From Dryomyza anilis (Eukaryota > Arthropoda > Insecta > Diptera > Dryomyzidae), in contig OX638135.1 of the NCBI GenBank assembly GCA_951804985.1, forward strand, positions 64,277,099 through 64,341,098: a stretch of 64,000 nucleotides of DNA. Direction: 5' to 3'. The translations under genes and the position numbers were made by a program. The notes under the pieces were generated by a model. That model did not search any database and was not told the DNA's origin. It worked only from the letters and a program-made list of their open reading frames with translations. Below are positions 58,056-64,000 of the stretch, one piece after another (the first letter of the stretch is position 1; every line of letters begins with the position of its first letter).

Positions 58056-58945
58056 GGGATATATTGAAATATCAGATAATGATAATTAAATCATATAAAT
58101 CTTATTTTGTTTTTAAGCTGTTAATTATATAATTTTAAGTTATTTTTGTTGTCTTATATTAAAAAAATGAATTGATGTTTTTGTGATCCTTTATTTTATA
58201 AATTTATATTTTAAAACTTCAACATAAATAAATATATTTTTATATAACGGGTGTACATTACTATAAACATTTTAGAATTCAAACTTAAATTATATAAATT
58301 AAATAAATTTAAATTTTCAGTTTTCATATGTACATTGGAATTTGAGAACTATTATATTGTTCCAAACTAAATAATGCTAAGTAAACATAGACGACCATTC
58401 GTTAAATGTATTTCCGGGTAAAACCACATAGGTGACTAAATCAGAAAAGTTTGTACATGAAGAACTAGACTAAGTCATTTTTCACTAAGATAGAATACAT
58501 ATTCAATAAAATGGAATATATAGTAAAAATTCTATTAAAATTCTGTGAAGTAGTGCAAAAAACAACATTCTATCTGTAATAGTTCCGGAGATAATGATAC
58601 AAAACTTTGAAGGCTTTTCCTGGAAAACTCATTTTTTAGACTTAGCATGTTATGGAATGCGAGGGTCGATATAGTCACTGCAAACATAGTATGGTTGTGT
58701 AAAATCTGGATATGGTCACTGACAACCATAGTATGGTTGTTTAGAATCATAATATGGTCAATGACAAACAAACTAGTATTTATTATATGGTCTGTGAGGA
58801 TCACAGTATAGTTGTGTGAAATTAGAATACTGTCACTGAGGATCACATTATGGTTGACGATATTGTCATTGATATAGTATATGATTGCCTACAATCATAA
58901 CTCCAATCATAGTATGATGACCTTTAAATATGTTCACCATAACCA

Positions 58946-59604
58946 TATTTTTAACTGCGTGTGTGTTTTTATGTACATATATACGTAAATACTGTACAGT
59001 AGGTCGATACGTTGAGTTCTTATGAGAATTCTCTTAATTGCGATTTTGACTTTGCTCGTAGCTCGTAGCGAAATGAGAGTCAAACGTCAAAAAATAAATA
59101 AATTAATCTTCAAAAATTTGGGTGTTCGAATTTTGTGTCATTTTTCGATTATTTAGATGTCCCTGGTAAATTGGTTGTCACCTTTTTTCGTTGATATTTC
59201 ATCGCCTACTTAATTGGGTTGTAGTGGTATTCTTAATTTAATTTTTTTTTTGAAAATCCGCATATTCAAAATATTTTGGTTTTCGATTTATGTAGGGTTT
59301 CCTATGACACCGAGAACAATTTTTTTACGTTTGTTATGATTACCATCTCTGTTGTGAGGTCAACGCATTAGAAATATTATCTTAATTGCAAAACCCTCTA
59401 CTGCAAGTCTAGTTTTATTAAACACTTGTTTTTATACCTAACACTTGAAAGGGTGCAAAACAAATTACCACGAACACCAAAATTGGCAGAAAATGACAAA
59501 AATAAGATTTTTCTGCACATGTCCTGGAACTCCCGAAAAATCGAAAACCGGTGTTTTCTTTATTATAATAAAGTTAAAAATTAAATATTTTTAAAATAGT
59601 GCAA
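58946..59604. other. Spacer with no recognised gene
   Basis: AT-rich; contains TTCTTATGAGAATTCTC and CTCGTAGCTCGTAGCGAAATG repeats. Nothing coding was recognised. Confidence 0.5.
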
Positions 59605-60535
59605 TGTCTGGTCGGGGACAAACGAGACATGGATATTAGTCCTCCAAAATGGGGGTTGTGCGTTGGGTTTGTGACCCACCTTTAAAAAGCCGATTCAACG
59701 AAAACTGACAACATGCCTCGGATACCGACCCGAAAACACGATGACAACCTACGCAAACGTATAAAGGACCTTGATTTATGGATATGCACCTGGAATGTCC
59801 GAACCCTTTATAGGGAAGGTGCCACTATCCAGTTGGTTGATGTTCTCGAAAGATACAAGGCTGACATTACCTCAATCCATGAAATGCGATGGGCAGGACA
59901 GGGCTGCTCTAAACAGGCATCCTGTGACATTTACTACAGCTGCTATGCGGAGATCCATGAATTTGGTTGTGGATTTGTAGTCTGCAAGAGACTCCGTCAC
60001 CTTGTCTCTTGGTTCACACCCGTGTACGAATGACTGGCAACAAACCGCATCAAGGTTAAATACTTCTACATCAGCCTTATTTGTGCGCACGCTTCGACGA
60101 TGAAACCAAACTCAGAGAATTTTGACAGATAATTTGTTGAACAGACTCATGTTAATTTTACATGATACATTTAGCTATGGAAAACAACAACAATTCTATA
60201 AATTAAACAGATATTCATGTTAACTTTACATTTTCAACTATTAAAATTCAGTATCACAAAAATCACTTAACATGATCAATCTGTTTGAAAAAAAAAATAA
60301 CATTAAATCTGTTTAATTTCTGTTTAAATTTACATGATTTTTTCCTTGAGTGCAAAGAGGCCTTCAATGAGCGCCTCGACGAAACGCTGCCCCGACACGA
60401 CATCAGAGTCGTGATTGGCGACTTTAATGCCAAGGTGGGCGATGAGGATATCTTTGATCCAACAGTTGGACAATTCAGCCTCCACGACAACACCTCCGAC
60501 AATGGAATGAGACTGACCGACTTCGCCGTTTACAT
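59605..60535 (+). pseudogene. RTE-like LINE endonuclease fragment
   Basis: The ORF from 59713 has WICTWNVRTLYREGA (first Asn block), IHEMRWAGQGC (catalytic Glu; the family usually has QEIRW) and FGCGFVV. After an interruption of about 230 bp (60123-60350) the domain resumes with CKEAFNERLDETLPRHDI, VVIGDFNAKVGDEDIF and LHDNTSDNGMRLTDFA. It is typical of RTE/CFDP2-like elements and probably the same family as the RT relic at 31370-33032. It stops near 60535, before the RT. Confidence 0.87.
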
Positions 60536-62160
60536 AATTTATAGGAGACCACTACTATTTTTTTGCACACAGGTGTATGTATATATATGAAAGAGACCCA
60601 CTGATGCATCAAACCATTCGAAACAATCTGCATTCATCAATAAATATTTAAAAAAAAATTCTTACGTTTCGATCAGCCGAAATATGCTGGACCTTACCTT
60701 GTTTTGTAGCGCAATATAATATTTCCATAGATCGACCGCATTTAATAAATACTAGCATCAACAACTCCTCGAATTATATTTCGCATTGTCAAACCTTCAG
60801 TAATGTTTGCGCTGAAAGGGGGTAGTTGTGGGAAAATAAAACGTCATAAAAAAAATATTATTTTATTTTAATCATTTGATTTGAATTTTCAAATATAATT
60901 TTTTATTTTCACTTCAAATATTTTCTTAAAATTGAAAACATATTAAATATTTGAATAAATTGTAATATTTATAAAAATATTGCCATTAACAACTAATCAT
61001 TCTCTTTTTTATTGTTAGATTATAAATGCTAAATAAATATTTTTTTTTTTTTAAACCTCAAAATTACAGAGTTTATATCCTAAACTATCCATGGCATGTA
61101 ACCATGTGATATGTTTTCAATAAAAAATATAAAAATAGTGTAATTTTTTTAATTTAAACAAATATTCAAATTAATCCATTCGACACTGATAATAGTGTAT
61201 TATTTAATAAAAAAATACACGAGTATAAATTATCATATATGGGTTATTCCACGTCAAATCAACAGAAAATTTTAAAATTTTGGCAGCACCATTTCAGAAA
61301 TTAATGAAATTTGGTAGGGTGGTTTTATGACTTCAAATTAAGGAAAATGCAAAATTTCCTAACTGCAGTGGTTTCAGATATATGAGTTCTTGAAATAACT
61401 CACAAAAAATGCACAAAGTTCCCTAGCTTAACTTACTGTAACTTAACAAATAGTTAATTTACCGAAACCATTTAAACAACCATGTAAAGGTTATAAAACT
61501 GAGCAAAAGTGAAAATATTCAAATTTTGAATATTAGTGTGACCATAGGTAGATATTAATAATAATATTATTAAAAAAGGATTATCTCAATAACTCCCTTT
61601 TTTAAAATTTTTAAAAAAATATATGTTAAAGAGTATCCTTTTGCTAATAAACTATCAAAATTTCAGAGTGGTGTTCGGATTTTTATTATAAAATTTTGTA
61701 ATTAATATTTTTTTTTTGTAAAAAATAATGTTATTGAACTATAAAAGCCAATAAAATTTATTTTATAGCTTTTTAAACAAATAGTTAATTTGGGGTGACC
61801 ATATGTGTTAGGTGACCAACCGTTAATATAGATCATTGGCTGAATTTTACTTTACCAGCCGAAGTGAAATATTTTTTTTTTTAAACTATCCCCTCTGTTT
61901 GGATTCAAAAGTAAAATAATTATGTAAATTAGGGTGCGGTCGGACCTGTGGTACCCTAGAAAAATTGAAAAACTTTACACCTACCTATATGAACATATAG
62001 GTACTCAAATGAAAGGTAATGATCTCACGATTGTGAATATGTTATAAATATTATGCAAAGGGTACCGCAGTGACTTCGGTACCCTTTTTAGAATTAACAC
62101 CTTCGTTTTTTTATACAGTCAGTCCAGTAACTATACATATTAAATAGACTAAGTTGTTAT
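60536..62160. other. Spacer with no recognised gene
   Basis: AT-rich. It contains a phrase common in insect repeats (GGGTTATTCCACGTCAAATC at 61242) and a dyad GGGTACCGCAGTGACTTCGGTACCC region near 62062. No credible ORF. Confidence 0.5.
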
Positions 62161-62470
62161 TTCAAACGAGTTGGGAAAGTTAGGTCACATGGGTAAGTTC
62201 GGTCACATGGGGCGGATTTTTATAGTCGGTCAGGCCCGACTATGGAATACCCTACACCTTTGGTGGGGATATTAATGTGGGATATTTAATTGCATACCTT
62301 AATTTTAAAGTTTTTAATTAGAAAAGTATAAACAACAAAAAAAAAAAATTGAAAAATATAATTGGGCGGACCACGCCTATATTTAAAATTTTTAAAGGCT
62401 AATATTTCATAGATTTGATTTTAATAATTTACGGATCAAATTTCCACTATGAAAACCCGGGAAATAATGA
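62160..62470. repeat. Dispersed repeat related to 51050-51560 and 53450-53950
   Basis: Shares GTAAGTTCGGTCACATGG, TATAGTCGGTC-GGCCCGA and TGGAATACCCTACAC with the segmental duplication, in the same order. It continues into the CCACGCCTA block seen at position 30. Confidence 0.75.
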
Positions 62471-63525
62471 AAAAAAAAGTGGGCTTAAGTTTTGTGCTTT
62501 TACTTTTACTTTTGTTTTTGTATTTGATTTTTGCTTTTGTTTTTGTGTTTTTGCTTTTGTATTTTTTTTTTTTTGTATTTGAGTTTTTTTGTTTCATCTT
62601 CTTACCTTGTGTATGTGCCGAGTTATGTCGTTTTGAAAGTTTAGGTTGTATGGGAGGTGCCACGCCCCTTTGTCCAATCCCGTCATATATAGCCTATGAC
62701 ACCCTCCGGACTCCATAGTATCCTGGTGCAAAATTTGAGTTAAATCGGTTCAGCGGTTTAGACGTGATGCTGGAACAAACAGACAGACCGACAGACTGAC
62801 CAAGAGTTTTATATATATAGATCTGTTGTTTTTGAGTTATAGCTTAAGTTTTGTGCTTTTACTTTTGTTTTTGTATTTGATTTTTGCTTTTGTTTTTGTG
62901 TTTTTGCTTTTGTATTTTTTTTTTGTATTTGAGTTTTTTTGTTTCATCTTCTTACCTTGTGTATGTGCCGAGTTATGTCGTTTTGAAAGTTTAGGTTGTA
63001 TGGGAGGTGCCACGCCCCTTTGTCCAATCCCGCCCATATATAGCCTATGACACCCTCCGGACTCCATAGTATCCTGGTGCAAAATTTGAGTTAAATCGGT
63101 TCAGCGGTTTAGACGTGATGCTGGAACAAACAGACAGACCGACAGACGGACCAAGAGTTTTATATATATGTAGATCTGTTGTTTTTGAGTTATAGCTTAA
63201 GTTTTGTGCTTTTACTTTTACTTTTGTTTTTGTATTTGATTTTTGCTTTTGTTTTTGTGTTTTTGCTTTTGTATTTTTTTTTGTATTTGAGTTTTTTTGT
63301 TTCATCTTCTTACCTTGTGTATGTGCCGAGTTATGTCGTTTTGAAAGTTTAGGTTGTTTGGGAGGTGCCACGCCCCTTTGTCCAATCCCGCCCATATATA
63401 GCCTATGACACCCTCCGGACTCCATAGTATCCTGATGCAAAATTTGAGTTAAATCGGTTCAGCGGTTTAGACGTGATGCTGGAACAAACAGACGGACCAA
63501 GAGTTTTATATATATAGATAACGGA
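62470..63525 (-). repeat. Three tandem ~355-bp units with Helitron-like ends
   Basis: GCTTAAGTTTTGTGCTTTTA recurs at about 62483, 62842 and 63195. Each unit has a (TTTTTG)-rich tract, GGTGCCACGCCCCTTTG, TCGGTTCAGCGGTTTAGACG and ends AGTTTTATATATATAGAT. Inverted, that end reads TCTATATATATAAAACT, the same kind of 5' end as the Helitron at 24595. The units look like multiplied Helitron 5' regions. Confidence 0.8.
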
Positions 63526-64000
63526 GGCATAATCAAGATTACCATTTATTCATGGTTAAAAATTTATTAATTTATTTAAAAAAATTAATATTTTTATATT
63601 TTCCAAAATTTAATAATGAGAAATTGAGACAGGAAGACTCGAGTCTTAATTTATTTTCATAATTTTCCTTTTAAATATTATACATGGCGTTGAACAAATG
63701 GCATAACAACAATGTTTATCTTTTTTTCATCAAGTAATATTGTTTTTTATTCATAAAATTTTAAATTTAATGTAAAGTTTTGGATTTCCCTTGGCTATAT
63801 TTCACCGGCATTTATAAAAAATATATAGTAGCGCATAGTTTTGTACGTCTAACAACGAAATGATAAATACATTATTGTTTATGGTTCGACTATTAAAAAT
63901 AAAAGGAGAGAAAAATAATTAAAACTTAAAAATCTTAAAAACTAGACCCTATTTAACAAAACCATTTTCGGAATTAGATCCAGTATCAAATAAAGGCGCA
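63526..64000. other. Spacer to window end
   Basis: AT-rich; no gene or repeat boundary recognised. Confidence 0.5.

Larger units (their letters stand above)
55489..58668 (+). mobile_element. DNA transposon with ATAT target duplication
   Basis: The inverted ends share CGACCCYCRCATTCCATAAC followed by ATGCTA (26 bp, two mismatches). ATAT lies at 55485-55488 and 58669-58672. The minisatellite monomer (CATAATATGGTCAC) shows the empty site and supports a 4-bp duplication. It encodes one decayed transposase on the plus strand. A 4-bp duplication is a feature of Sola elements, but the superfamily is a guess. Confidence 0.8.
55370..58945. repeat. Minisatellite of ~40-bp ATGGTTGT monomers, split by a transposon
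   Basis: Monomers such as ATAGTATGGTTGT with GGAATCATAATATGGTCACT repeat at 55370-55488 and 58669-58945. The transposon at 55489-58668 interrupts one monomer. Confidence 0.85.

Noticed and set aside
62449..63440. Phe/Val-rich and Lys-rich ORFs on both strands
   Set aside because: Arise from TTTTTG-type simple sequence inside tandem Helitron-like units.

Overview
The window looks like gene-poor, transposon-saturated DNA from a higher fly (Diptera: Brachycera). The evidence is a single host exon that reads as the N-terminal ankyrin-repeat region of a fly ankyrin gene (23300-23407, + strand, bounded by a polypyrimidine-AG acceptor and a GTAAGT donor), very AT-rich spacer, fly-type LINE, Gypsy, Tc1, Helitron and foldback elements, and a tRNA-derived SINE present six times. 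No other host exon was recognised. If the exon is real, most of the window is intron: at least 23 kb before it and 40 kb after it.

Layout. 1-658: dispersed repeat, repeated at 53.7-54.6 kb. 670-5961: full-length RNase H-bearing LINE (minus strand) with 11-bp target-site duplications (TSDs), inserted at the tail of a SINE (5971-6300). 7177-8147 and 13836-15607: two copies of a TIR element starting CACGG. 9170-12580: minus-strand Gypsy-like gag with an N-terminal RING-H2 finger, split by a foldback element (9233-11148, 9-bp TSD) that itself holds two MITE-like elements. 16400-22900: second foldback element, related to the first through ~185-bp tandem monomers, split by a second LINE copy (17113-22173). 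23300-23407: ankyrin exon.

24255-26252, 26397-29883 and 47869-49153: a TA-flanked TIR family (ends CACGCATAGAAAAA) that carries two tRNA-like modules; copies hold a Helitron, a SINE and a 2.46-kb palindrome. 30114-35033: a repeat containing a 3.7-kb TIR element, an RTE-like reverse-transcriptase relic and two MITEs. 35049-37326 and 44024-45787: two Gypsy fragments with a SAP-domain gag and a tRNA-Leu-type primer site; their solo LTR is at 46715-47232. 37327-39065: inverted pieces of a Tc1 transposon. 38932-41675: an apparently exact 1372-bp tandem duplication inside a large palindrome (39593-43625). 49209-53954: a 2.35-2.4 kb tandem duplication.

55489-58668: a DNA transposon with a decayed transposase and an ATAT TSD, inside a minisatellite. 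59605-60535: RTE-like endonuclease relic. 62470-63525: three tandem units bearing Helitron-like 5' ends.

None of the mobile elements has an intact enzyme gene. The only uninterrupted long element ORF is ORF1 of the first LINE. The main interest lies in insertion histories that can be read exactly from duplicated target sites, in the RING-gag arrangement, and in the tRNA-bearing TIR family. All calls come from reading the sequence; no database search or alignment was run.
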